A stretch of 64,000 nt of DNA from contig NC_079886.1 in assembly GCF_029227915.1 (NCBI RefSeq), forward strand, positions 9,941,501 through 10,005,500, in the 5' to 3' direction. The notes under the pieces are model-generated. The model worked only from the letters and a program-made list of their open reading frames with translations. It had not been told where the DNA came from and did no database searches. The stretch comes from Hydractinia symbiolongicarpus (lineage: Eukaryota; Cnidaria; Hydrozoa; Anthoathecata; Hydractiniidae). This document shows, piece by piece, positions 24,401 to 35,300 of this stretch (its first letter is position 1; every line of letters starts with the position of its first letter). A program made the position numbers and the translations under genes.

Positions 24401-25269
24401 AGAGCTTCACTATTTTATAAAAGAAGCAAATAGCTTCTCTAATCAAAATCAGGGTATTAAATTAAATAATTGCGGTTTTAAAAATGGTTGATATCATATA
24501 TCCTATAAATGTCAAAGCAAACTTAACCTGCGATTCTGATTGTGACAAATGTCTTTGAAGAGCTTCGGCAGGGCCTATGTATAGAAATATAAAAAGCATT
24601 CATCTATTACATTTTACTGTTTGTTGTGTATAAGAATATCAGGGTGAGATTTATGTTAAAACAATAGGTATAATGAGAAGCCTGGTTAGAATATTGGTAC
24701 TCCTTAAAAAAAAGTGTGTACTCTACAGCTATAGTATTTTTTACTGTGAAGTGTCTTTGAAGCAATCCTTGTAAGGTTTGCATTACCATAACTTTTCTGA
24801 TGGATAAATTAATGTGAACATAAATATCTAACAGGATTAGAGACAGTCCTGTAACAAATTTTTTCAAACAAGTCCTTCTAGATTTTGTGCAAAGAAATAC
24901 AATTCATTAACAAGAAAATATTGTTTACATTTCAAGCTATTTGAGTTTGCAAAAACATTTCTTGGTTTTCACATTAGAGTCATTTTCCGTTTTCTTATTT
25001 ATTAAAACACCATCTAAAATGTCAATCTGTCAATACAAAATTCACTTACTGTTACTAGCTAAACTTTGCAAAGTTTCTCCTCGTTCGATGTACTGCAGTG
25101 CTTTGTTTTTTAAGCTCAGTAATGATGTGTCAAGGGCTATTGCTTTCAAAATAGCTTCTGAAGCTTCAATATAAAAAAATTGAGCCACACCATATTGGCC
25201 TGCTTGGTCATGAAAAATTGCTTTCTCAGCAAACTTTGTTCCATCCAAAATTAGTTGCTGTGGATCCAT
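14054..25269 (-). CDS. CAPN7: Calpain-7 (MIT-containing calpain), 25 exons
   Basis: Exons in transcript order: 25269-25050, 24574-24528, 24363-24247, 24128-24061, 23985-23833, 22795-22709, 22633-22571, 22484-22421, 21892-21807, 20210-20117, 19884-19774, 19207-19172, 19094-18983, 18739-18630, 18426-18376, 17925-17832, 17589-17490, 17014-16968, 16627-16539, 15841-15766, 15619-15483, 15256-15194, 15060-14927, 14510-14442, 14195-14054. They total 2370 bases, 789 residues plus stop. Order: MIT domain (1-75), shortened second MIT (about 90-135), linker, cysteine protease core, and two C2-like domains. Catalytic residues are visible: Cys279 in SDCSFVASL, His445 in PTHAYAVLD and Asn465 in LKNPW. In the known family, MIT domains bind ESCRT-III proteins such as IST1/CHMP1 and link the protease to endosomal sorting and cytokinesis. 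The ATG directly follows an acceptor-like CTTTTTTACAG, so a noncoding first exon is likely. Confidence 0.93.
14645..14835. repeat. Two 53 bp direct repeats in a calpain-7 intron
   Basis: Positions 14645-14697 and 14783-14835 are the same 53 bases, starting AAAGAACGTTATTAGCCG and ending AAGTAGATG. The start-to-start spacing is 138 bases. Both lie in the intron between the exons at 14927-15060 and 14442-14510. The identity points to a recent local duplication. Confidence 0.85.
15347..15469. repeat. (ACGG)n then (ACAG)n compound microsatellite
   Basis: About 23 units of GGAC (15347-15438) followed by about eight units of ACAG (to 15469). It lies in a calpain-7 intron and ends only about 13 bases from the donor at 15482. 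On the transcribed strand this reads (CTGT)n then (CCGT)n. Confidence 0.95.
19373..19424. repeat. (TA)n plus C-rich tract in a calpain-7 intron
   Basis: An alternating AT run at about 19373-19384 is followed by a C-rich tract, CCCCCCCTCCCCCCCCCCCC-like, at about 19406-19424. On the transcribed minus strand the tract is G-rich and could form a G-quadruplex. Confidence 0.75.
20601..20689 (-). mobile_element. Helitron-like element fragment, 3' truncated
   Basis: Same family as the copies in MSL1 intron 8. Read on the minus strand it begins A|TCTATATAATAATACCCGTA and runs to CCCGTGGATT, where the terminal hairpin is cut off before its second arm. It lies in a calpain-7 intron on the same strand as the gene. 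Confidence 0.65.
21200..21723 (+). mobile_element. 5'-truncated non-LTR retrotransposon (LINE) 3' end
   Basis: The open frame 21206-21694 encodes the region downstream of the reverse transcriptase of a LINE. Recognisable pieces are [21 protein letters not shown] and SRGRPRKTW, typical of endonuclease/reverse-transcriptase C-termini. The frame ends in a natural stop, then a short 3' untranslated region and a (GAT)n tail at 21701-21722. The catalytic reverse transcriptase and endonuclease are missing, so it is a dead 5'-truncated insertion. It is antisense to calpain-7, between the exons at 21807-21892 and 20117-20210. The frame has no internal stop, suggesting a fairly young copy. Confidence 0.85.
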
Positions 25270-28200
25270 CTGTAAAAAAGTGAATTTTATTTAACAAATT
25301 ATATATATGAAAAATTTATAACAAAAAACTGATTAACTAACAAAAAAATGCCAGTAGAATAGATCATTCAACAAACTTGTGGTTATACAGTTGAAAACTC
25401 CCTGATTATCTCTGACTGTCTTGCGGCATTTTTTTGTAGTTTGTGCACAAGTATGACACTGTTAATTAAGTGATCCTTTAAATTAAGGCTAAGGCAAAGA
25501 CTGATTCTGTATGTCAGGGCTTATATAATTAAGATTCCAGTTGAATCCCTCTTGATTAAATTTGCAGCACTAAATTTATCTAAATTTACCTTCTTAAAGT
25601 CCAGGCTCTGTATAGGTATGCAACATAAAAAAGGCATAGGACAGGTCAGCTGTTTTGGTACTACAAGCTTCTTCTTAGCCCTAAAGGTTACTGTGAAGGA
25701 AAAAACCTCACTTGATGAGTAGTCTCATAAAAACCCTTATAATTTATCAATACTTTTATATTTTTTCTTATTTTCTTTTTGTTTCTGAATATTTGATGAA
25801 AGACGCACACACCATTTTTTTTTCAGCGTACGTTTTAAATTTTTTTCCCGAACAAGTGGTTGCAGACTTCTCCCTTTTTGCACCCTTACATTCACTAAAA
25901 TTAAATTCAAAAAGGTTCCCGGATTTTTTTTCTAATAACTACGTTATGAAATTATTTGTAATTATATATAATTATTCAAAAGAATCTGTTGTCATAATTC
26001 GGTTAACATAATTTATTCGGCTTGCCATTACCGAAAATTTAAATGAGCTAATAGGAAGCCTTCAGAAAAAGGGAGTACAAACAAGAAGAAATGTATGCGA
26101 AAATTTACTAACAAGATAATCACAATCCCTTAAAAAACTAGCCTAGTTAACAAAGCTTTCTTACAGGTATATATATTAAAATTCAGTTTCTGTCATACAA
26201 AAGCTTAGATGCAAAAAAATGTGTCAAGGCTAATCCCTAATTCAAATCCAACAAGAAGCACAAAATAATTTATCAGAGAGGCCCAGAATCAAAATCAACC
26301 AATGAGCAAAGCCACATCTGACCCTCTTACTTAGCACAGGAATTAGTTATGGTGAGACTTACGTTTTTAAAGCATTAAAAAAGGATTCGTGATAATGAGC
26401 ATGCGAGCAAAGAACAATGGAAGTAATTAATCAAAATTGCAGACTTTGTTCTGACTTTAGAAAATTAGTTTGCCACCCAGTATAATTTCAGGATGCTTTT
26501 GTGTTTTGACATGGGTTGACATGGCCACATCACTTTTTTGCTAGAAAATGATTTTTTAAATAAAGTATATTTTAAAGTAAAAAAGAAGATGCTTCAGGGT
26601 CTTACAGCATCCCCTTCTAACCGATTAAATCCCGAAATGCGATCCCTTGTCATCCTACCGTGGTGCTGAGAAAAGAAATATCAAATGGATATGTTGCTTG
26701 TAATGTTAAATGGATATCGCAAATACTTTCCAAATAAATATGAGGTATACATTTATTGTGTTCAAATTTTTTGTCCCTGTTCGACTAGGGATGGTACTGT
26801 GCAGGACCATTGATAATGTCAAGAACTTAGGCAGTTGTAAACGTAGCATAACAGAAATCATTGCAAATGGAAAAGATAATTTTAAATATCACTGATTACT
26901 GTAACAAAGTATTATGAAATACAAAGATAGTATTAAAATACGAAGTTAGTATTTTTTCTGATCATTTTCAACAAAAACATCAGAAAAATTTAGGCATGTT
27001 AACCCAACACGCAATTTCGTAATAAGTATGCCGCCATCTTTAATTTTTTTACAGTGGGACAAGTGGGACCAGGAACAGCTTTTCTTAGAGTTGCCAGCAT
27101 GACTTGCACTCTTATTGTTTGTGCTGGGTTGTTTGGACACTGATCCAGAACAGCTAAATACATCTTTCCACCTAATTGTCTTTCATCTTACAAACCACAT
27201 CTAAAAACTTTACAGAGTCAAATTTTGTTCTATTTTTCACAGTTCTTTTATAAATTTCCTCCTGAAATTCTTGTTTTTCAATGGGAATTATGCCCTTTTT
27301 GTTCAAAACTTCAAAACACATGAAAAGAAGGTATAGGACACAGAGGTGCATGTTTTCACCTAGCTATATATATATGATATATATATGAAGAGAATATCCA
27401 AGTAGGTAACCTCATTTATAGTGTAGTAAAGTAAACCTAAAAATAACCCTTTGGACAATTTCGGACAGTAATAAAATTAAGTAATTTTCATTCCAGATAT
27501 TTAACCCAACCTGTGGACCATAAAAAACATGTTTTCTTAACTTTTTTCCAGAGATATTGTGGAAGACATTCATCTAAATGATAATTTTTAGACATTTTTA
27601 GACATTTTGGCCTAAATTTATCAATTTCGGACAGGTGTCCAAAATTTTTTTTGTTTTAATAATATGGACAATTTATCTGAGATTATTATTCTTTTTACAG
27701 AATATAAAAATCTTATTTCGTTCTTGAGATATCCTGTTTTAACTGAGAGGGTAAATTGAATTATTTTTTCGTAACAATTTTGTCCGCTACGAAACAGCCG
27801 TGAGTTAGATATGCTAATTTGATCGGGTAATAGTAGTGTTTTGCAGGAAGTCAAGGCAGAATAACTCAATCAGGTAGTCAAAATTAAGCGATGTTGTGCG
27901 CCTTACTCAATCAAGTGATACTTACCTGATTGGTCTAAACACAACTGACAATTGCCTTCATTAGTTGCCAAACTTTTGATTTTTTATAAAGAAATGACCA
28001 TGCAAATCAACTGCAGTGAAAATGTTTCAAACTATATAAAAAATATGAAAACTTCAAATTACAATATATATAACTAGCTATATATACAAATTCTGTTCTA
28101 GCTATAATAATCTTTTGTTATTTCAAATTTTATATAATTTTTGCTGATAAATCCAAATATAGCAGCTACCCATTATTTTCCTGGAAAGAACATAAATATG

Positions 28201-28783
28201 CTGGTGGACAATAGTGTATAATTTTTTTTAAAATATATATATTTTTTATGATTTACCAGCCAACTTAAAAAAAACTAAGTAAGAATTCATTCAGCCTTAC
28301 CTTTACTTATAATTAGCTAGTCATAATAGCAGGAAGTTTTCTTCCATTCACTTTCATTTTGTTGGCGTTCGTTCAATATTGGTATGTTGGTTTGTTGGTT
28401 ATAGCTGTGTGTCACCCAACACAAATAACTCGAACTTTTAGACTAAAAAGACTGGAGGGTGCAGCATGGGGCGGTTTTTGTATGTTTTACCAACCAAAAC
28501 TTTTAGTATTTTTGCTGACTGTTTTTTCTTTTTCAGGAAAAGTTTGTCGCGAAAAACTGGAAAAAAATTTCGTTGCTTTTCTCAGATAAGCCTGCGCCCC
28601 TATGATTTTGTTATTTATTTGCTATGGTTCTGAAGCAACAACAAGCAAACAACAACACTGACAGATAATGTTAGAGGCATATTTCTCTTGTTTCATGTCA
28701 TAACTACACTTGATGAAAGGGGGGATGTCAGCTTTGGTATCAAGGGGGCCAAAACCAGATGCGTGCGTTTCCATTCTTACACT
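25270..28783. other. Gene-poor stretch upstream of calpain-7
   Basis: No gene supported. The first few hundred bases should hold the calpain-7 promoter and a noncoding first exon, which I cannot place. A minus frame at 26946-27140 and its sister frames are cysteine-containing but unrecognised. A TATATA block lies at 27366-27386. The region 27450-27660 contains repeated TTTCGGACA/GGACA phrases but no clear repeat unit. Confidence 0.4.
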
Positions 28784-29032
28784 TAGTAGGACATATTTCG
28801 TGGAAACGTCTGCGTCTCTCGTGGAAACGCTAACTCACCTGGGAGGTATCTCGTGTAAACACCTGTGCCTCTCGTGGAAATGCAACCCTCTTAGCAAATC
28901 TCGTTGAAACGCCTACATCTCAGCGACTCTCGTGGAATCGCCTACAACTCAGAGACTCTCGTGTAATCGCCTACATCTCAGCAAATCTCGTGGAATTGCC
29001 TACATCTGCTATGGCGTATCTCGCGGAAACGC
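28784..29032. repeat. Degenerate tandem repeat with TCTCGTGGAAACGCC unit
   Basis: About nine diverged units of 24-32 bases built on TCTCGTGGAAACGCCTACA. Copies differ by substitutions (GTGGAAT, GTGTAAT, GTTGAAA) and length. It has no conserved reading frame and no precise repeat-spacer pattern, so it is an old minisatellite. Confidence 0.75.
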
Positions 29033-29237
29033 AACTCATTTGTTATTTACACCCCATTTGGCTGACAAAGGAAGCCCGACATCCTCAATTTACCCCAAGC
29101 TGAATTTTTAAAGGAGACAATTTTTCGTTTCGTCATGTTATGAACTTGAAAAATGTGATAATAAACAACCTATATATTGACAAATAATAACTACAATTGC
29201 TTTCAACGATAAAGCCTCAATGACTAAGGATTGTACT
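29033..29237. other. Short spacer, nothing supported
   Basis: AT-rich bridge between the degenerate tandem repeat and the retroelement remnant. It may be part of the retroelement's 3' region, but no motif shows this. Confidence 0.3.
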
Positions 29238-30600
29238 TTAAATGAGAGTAATAGCACTATCAATTTGTTGTGGCAGAAGCTGATAAACGGTGGGTAGCAA
29301 AGTTTTGAAATTGAATAATAAACCGACAGTAAAAGCTCTGAAATATGTTAGGAGGGGTATATAGTTAACAAATAGATGTGTGGGTAAGGCAGCTAAACAG
29401 TACTTTATATATTCAGTAAGTGGACGTAATGTCTCAAATTTTCGTGATGTCGTTGAGTCCTGCAATCCGAGTGCTAGTAACTCATAATAAGAAAGTGACC
29501 ATCAAGGCATTAACCTTAAAGACATTCTTAATGAGGTTAACTAAATACTGGAAATCATTTTAATGTTACGCAGCAGTAATGAAGTCATTAAGATAATGCA
29601 GTAGCTCATCAATTATTGCTACATAATGTAAGATATATCACTTTTGCAGATTTATTAGATTAATAAATCTGCAAAAGTGATAAATAAGTAAGGCGAAGAG
29701 CGCCCCCCAAATAGTAAAACTGCATCAAATACCTCCCGTCATCGGGATGGACTGGACAGAGTCTAAAGGCGTGTTTGATATCAAGTTTTGCCATGTAACA
29801 ATTTTTTTCTATTCTTTTAATCATCTCTACCGCATCATCAAAGAATAAATATGAGACGGAGTAATCCTCCCTCGATATGCCATCATTTACTGAGTAGTCT
29901 CTGGGTGATGATAGATCCAAGACCACCCGGTACAGTACCATCCTTTTTCGGTGCTGCAGCCAGAGGCTAACACGGAAAACCTGGAAGAGGTGGTAAATCA
30001 AAAGGTCCGACTGTATGTTCACAATTCAGCTCTTTTAAAATTGGTCCTGATACCTTATAACTATGGGTCACCGAAGACTTATTGTTAGAGTCACTAGAGG
30101 CTAGTGAGCAGTAAGAAAAACCAAGTTTAAAACCAAAATTAAAGCCGAAAACAATAAAATTTAAAATTAGCCTATCTGAGTGTCTTGCGCGTAAGGCCTC
30201 CAAAAATTTTCACATTGATGGGCGTGGTCACAGACCTTACAACTGAAAAAACTTACTTGGAACTCGGCGCAGAGGGCCGGAGTGAACAGCGGGAGAATGG
30301 GTGTAGCCTGTCACACAAACTCCATTTGTTAACAAATTGGCAAGTATCTTCTCTACAAGGTAGGCCGTTATTGTATCTGTAACACCAACCTCCCCACTTT
30401 CCGTTACCCCGTGAGAAGGGGGGCAGTCCAAAACCTTGCGTCCCCAGTTGACCGAAGACCAGAGGGATAGTTGTTGGCAAAATAACCATCTTTCCAGCAG
30501 ATAAAGCAATGTGAGCCAAACCTGCCAGTCAGGGAAGATGTCGAGGCTGTTGCAAGACGTGTTCTTGCTCCTTGGATGTGGTTATTGAAGCTCATCCAAC
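29238..30600 (-). pseudogene. Decayed DIRS-like (tyrosine-recombinase) retroelement
   Basis: Three pieces lie in order on the minus strand. First, at about 30404-30595, is a broken zinc knuckle, CFICWKDGYFANNYP, in which the usual His and last Cys are both Tyr. Second, at 29660-30022, is a reverse transcriptase fragment with RVVLDLSSPRDYSVNDGI and the palm motif A region AKLDIKHAFRLCPVHP; motifs B and C (YVDD type) are missing. Third, at about 29238-29480, is a stretch (DSTTSRKFETLRPLTEYIKYC) that resembles the N-terminal SAM-like domain of DIRS tyrosine recombinases. The order gag, RT, recombinase fits DIRS. Frameshifts and deletions between the pieces mean it cannot be active. The RT call is firm, the recombinase call weak. 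Confidence 0.65.
29636..29682. repeat. Perfect 47 bp palindrome
   Basis: Two perfectly complementary 22-base arms (29636-29657 and 29661-29682) are separated by only GAT. The left arm begins TATCACTTTTGCAG. It sits at the 3' edge of the reverse transcriptase fragment, where RT similarity is lost. Confidence 0.9.
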
Positions 30601-32304
30601 TTACACCACTTTTTGGTTGGATTATTTGTTATTTGCAGACTATGAGGCTGATCAGGAAGTGTGAACCGCGCTAAACTCGTACTGAGTGGCAAAATTAATT
30701 ATCTGTTGATCTGTTGAAAACCAAACTGTTAACAAAACGTGATGAAGGAAATTAGCTGACTTTAGCTGTTCCTATTTTATTGACTATGGCAGCTTGGGTA
30801 GATGAGGCAATCCTGGGAGGCGGGATCTACAACAGTATTGGTTAATTACTTTGAGGAGATAAGGAGCACCCTAATTCATGACCTGTGACCATCCTTCTTA
30901 CTAGGCTACCATTTTAGATTTGGAAGAATATCGGGCTTCTAAAGTATATCCTCCTATGATGCTAGTAGCCATCTCTGTGGACACTTCAGTACTTAATGCA
31001 ATCAAAGTCAAGCCTCTGAACAAGGTAAGTGCTAACTTCAGCAACCGCAATTAACATGTGGTGAACTGTTGGTCCACCACCATATAAAAAATGACACTAT
31101 TTTTTTAATTGATAAACTGACTCTATACTTACCTTACGCTGAAATTTCCCCGTTTTTATCATTTTGTAGGGAGAAAACTTTTACATAAACAATATCCATG
31201 ACTTCATTCACCATGAAAAAACTTTCGTTTTGCTGATTAATTTCGAAAAACATAACATAAACATTCTCGAAAACGACAAAAAAGGTGAAAGTTTGTTATC
31301 GCGAAATTTCTGTCCACGAAGTATTTGGAAATATTGGTTGTCTGGGACACAGCCTGAGGTAGGCGACGTTTGTTATGTTCGCAGATGGATTGTTTCACTT
31401 ATGTTTTTAAAAGATAAATTGTTCGCAAAACATCGCGGTTTTTGTCATGTCAAAATATTGTTCCTTTTACTTACTTTTCTTTACAAAAACGTTAGCTTTA
31501 GAGGAAAAAAATCGCTAACAGAAGAAAGTCTTATTTCCTACACTAGACAATATTATCCTTTGCAGGACTTGTTAAGGTGTTTGTAATTAAAAAGCAGCAT
31601 CTAAACTCCGTTTAAATATAGAAAACCTAACAAGTGCATCAAAATTACTCACCTACTCAATTAACAAGTTTTTTCACTTTTGTTTGCTTACTTTTCACTT
31701 TTGTTTGCTTAAAAGTTTTTGCTCGAATTAAAAAGAGAATAAAGCACTCTGGACCGATACAAACATGGGTCTTGCCAAAAAAAGAGAGACACTTGGAACG
31801 AGGTTGTATTGGTGCAGCAAAAGTCGCTGCACCTGCCTCCCATTTTAGCCTGGAACTCGGAATTTTAGTCGCAAGTATGTGGAGTTCTCCTCTTTAGACA
31901 TCGGCACTGTAATTGCGATGGACCCTCTCTAAAGATGGGCACCGGGATTTGTTTTTCGCCTTGCTTAGGAAAACAAGGGCTGAAAATATTTGCGACCATG
32001 TATTCCTTTGGGCGGGAAATGTTTGCGACCACGAACAAAATCCGCCCTAGACCGCCTGTTGAGTCATAGGCACCCCGCCCATCGCCTGGTATATCCTGAG
32101 AATACTATATGGCGTGTAAGCGCCATTAAAGCGCCGGACAAATTGACCAACATTGAATATCGAAAGACAATCCCTGTTGCAGCCAGCAGCTAGCCTAGCT
32201 GATCATTTACCTAAACAAAAATTAAAGTTTAGATAACTTTTGATTCACGATATATATAGAGATGGCAGTAATGCTGATTTAGATTTCCACACCAAAAGCA
32301 TGCC
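30601..32304. other. MSL1 upstream region
   Basis: No gene supported. A 118-codon plus frame at 31230-31586 has no similarity that I can name and no splice context. From about 31780 to 32060 the base composition is less AT-rich, with a GGTGCAGC/GCTGCACC hairpin at about 31811-31833. This may be promoter or another old repeat. Confidence 0.4.
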
Positions 32305-32329
32305 ATGGTTGTTGCATCAATGGCATTAG
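32300..32329 (+). promoter_or_regulatory. Short upstream reading frame overlapping the MSL1 start
   Basis: An ATG at 32300, five bases before the MSL1 ATG, opens a nine-codon frame that ends in TAG at 32327-32329. It overlaps the MSL1 start in a different frame. The MSL1 ATG itself has the better context (GCCATGG). Confidence 0.5.
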
Positions 32330-35300
32330 TTCCAAGTTCCGAAGGGACTGAAGAAGAGAACTGCAATCCCCTGTCAATGATAGCATCAAACCCAACTCAA
32401 CGTGAATCTGGACAATTGGAGCAACCAGGAAGCTGTAATGATGAAAAACAATGTGTAAAAGACAATAAAAATTGTATGTCTATATTTAATAAAGGAGGTT
32501 TAAAAGAAGAACAACAATTAAAAAGGTTGGTTTCATTGCAACTTGATTTAATTGAACATCAACAATCCAGCATAATGCGAAAAGATCGACAAATAATCTC
32601 TCTTAAATCAGAGAAAGATCAGGTAAAGAGCTAAAATATATTTATTGTTCTTGTTTGTATAAAGAGGTGGATATCCCTCCTAGCTAGCCAGATGTGTTAG
32701 AGGAGAGAGGGGGGCAACTTTTACTATTATAGTTAGCCCATTTATATTCCATCCGAATTATGTGATCATCTGAACAAACAACTCCAGAACGATCTGTCTG
32801 CTTTACTCGTGTCATATATAACTTCCTGGTTATTGACTATAGGCCATCCCTTAAACAACTTTGCAAAAATGCCAGTAAAAGAGGTGGGTGTTTGTGTCAG
32901 GTCCAGCATAAAAGGAATCGACTGAAATGTTCTAGTTCTGTGTTTTGCTTCTTAATTCATTGATATGTTTTTTTCCAATGTAAGATTCACTGGAGTTATT
33001 TCTTAAAACCGATTTCTTGATTATAATGATTGCAATACTTAGCGACTTGTCTCACATACAGCTAGTAGCTGCTTCAAACATCCCTGTGTACCTTTTCTGC
33101 TGCTCAAGAAACCAATGCAACATTAGAAAAACTTGTAGCGAATTAACAAAGAGGATCGATGAAAAGTTATTCCTAAAAATTTTCTCTAGCCTGTCTGGTT
33201 TCATAATATATTGGTATGCAGTGATGGAAATAACGTCTGGACATTAGATATGTCCAACTATTTTTTGAGAGCGTCAATCAAAAAATTTTAACAAACTTAA
33301 AAATTGTCTGTTCATTTTTTCAAAAACTTTGATATTTTTTTAATACTTGTTTCAAATTCATGAAAATTAAAAAAGTCAAATACGAGTCAGATACAAGCGT
33401 TGCTATTAATTGCGAGTACAGAAAAAAACTGTCCCTTTGTTCAAAAATGCGATTTTTAATTCCTCAAGCACTGTGTCTACAATGGAGGAGGGTGTTACAA
33501 CAAGCATATTTTTCATCTTGTCATAATTTCTCCTTTTTCTGTAGTTGGAGGCACGACTTGGTCGTATGGAAAGAAGGCTGGCTTTGCAAAAACGACATTC
33601 ATTAGATCCAGATGAGTTTCAAATAAAGTCAAAATCTTCAGGAGCTGGGGCTAGGATGTAAGGATTTGTTACGCTTTAAATTTGTACTTATCTACATTTT
33701 TCTTTATGTTTTCCGTTCTCTCTTATCAGCTCCACTCCGACATCTTACTCAAGTAAAAATCCAACGTTAACAGAAGCCGAGAAAAATGCACCAGCCTTAC
33801 CTGTAAATGTCAACTCTCGTTCAGATCGCAATTTCAGATTCGGCAGCTATCTAAGGACAAATAAAGCATTTCTTCACATGTCAACAAAGCTTAACCTAAA
33901 AGTTGATGATATTGTTGTTAAAGATGAAGAAACAGAAAAATCTGTTGTTTCTGGTAAATTCTCTACTGACATTTCAATTAAGATACACATGTTTTGAGTT
34001 CAACCTGGGTGTTTTTTAAAGGAGTGGTCCAGTAGAAAAAAGGTTTTTTTTAATGCTGTAAATAAGTTGCAACATTAAAAAGTCTGCAAAAATATATTTT
34101 TTGCTTGAAACTTGTTGCTTTATTTAAAAACCATGTCTAATTTTTTTTCCAATTCCAAACTCTGTAGAGACCCACCAACCTGTTGAGTTGTGACGTCACT
34201 GGCAAAACTAGTTTTTTTTCAATTTCTGCAGCAATCAACTGTGCCCATAAACAAATTAGAAGTAAGGGTATCAAAATGTTGTAAAATACAGAAAGTTTGT
34301 CTTAAAAAATAAAGAAATAGCAACACACATTGCACATATATTCATTTTTTAAATTCTAACCAATTTGGTGTTGCTTAATCCGAATTTCCGAATTTGAAAA
34401 TCCACTGAGCCACTCCTTTAATAATTCTAAAAGAGATTTTCTAAAAATCCACAGAATCAAATGCTTTTTAGCAAGAGCCCTGTCAATTTATCAGTTAACA
34501 TTTTCAAGTTTATCAATATTTCATGAGGGCAATTGTATGTACTTACAGTACAGTCTGAATGTACTCTACCAGAAAACTCGCATGAATAGTTACACAGAAC
34601 AATAACATTGCGATAGCTTTTGTTTTTTTAAGAAAATAATTGCCTCACTGATAAATGACCCCACGCGATCGATTGTTTAATCACAATAGGTTGCAAGATC
34701 AATTTTAGCAATCTATTTTGCGCGAATTTTTAATTGTAGTAATTAAATATAAAAGTTTAGATTCCATTTTCAAAGTTTAAAAACGAAAAGCGGCAATAGA
34801 AATGTTTTTTTAAATCGCATTTTAAAAGTTTATAAATGAAAAGCGTTGATAGAAATGTTTTTTAAGATCGCATTTTAAAAGTTTATAAACAAAAAACAGC
34901 GATAGAAAAGATTTTTTAGATCGCATTTAAAAGTTTAAAAACGAAAAGCAGCGATAGAAATGTTTTTTAAATCACATTTTGAAAGTTTATAAACGAAAAG
35001 CGGTGATAGAAAAGATTTTTTAGATCGCGTTTTAAAAGTTCAAGAAAGAAGAAAGGCGATAGAAATGTTTTTTTAGATTGCATTTTAAAAGTTTAAAAAC
35101 GAAAAGCGGCGATAGAAATGTTTTAATTTGTTTCAATAAAAAAGTATGCGGAAGGATTTATTTTACGTTGTTTGTTAAGAAGGAAGATATTGTATTTATT
35201 TCAGAATATACACCATTTGTTTTACAAAAATAAACCATAGTTGTATTCTTTTAATGAAAAAACGCACAAGTCACTTAATAGTTGTGAACAATGCTTCTCA

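Noticed and set aside
26946-27140. Small cysteine-rich protein on the minus strand
   Set aside because: Two overlapping frames look equally protein-like, there is no signal peptide, and nothing nearby supports transcription. More likely an old repeat.
28784-29032. CRISPR-like repeat array
   Set aside because: The repeats differ from each other, the spacing varies and the surrounding genes are eukaryotic with introns. It is a degenerate minisatellite.
31230-31586. 118-codon plus-strand gene upstream of MSL1
   Set aside because: Long enough to notice, but no family similarity, no good start context and no splice signals linking it to MSL1. Kept only as part of the upstream stretch.
34772-35126. 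Coding repeats or a repeat-protein exon
   Set aside because: The unit of about 57-58 bases drifts in length, with no kept reading frame and many stops. It lies inside an intron with good splice sites on both sides.
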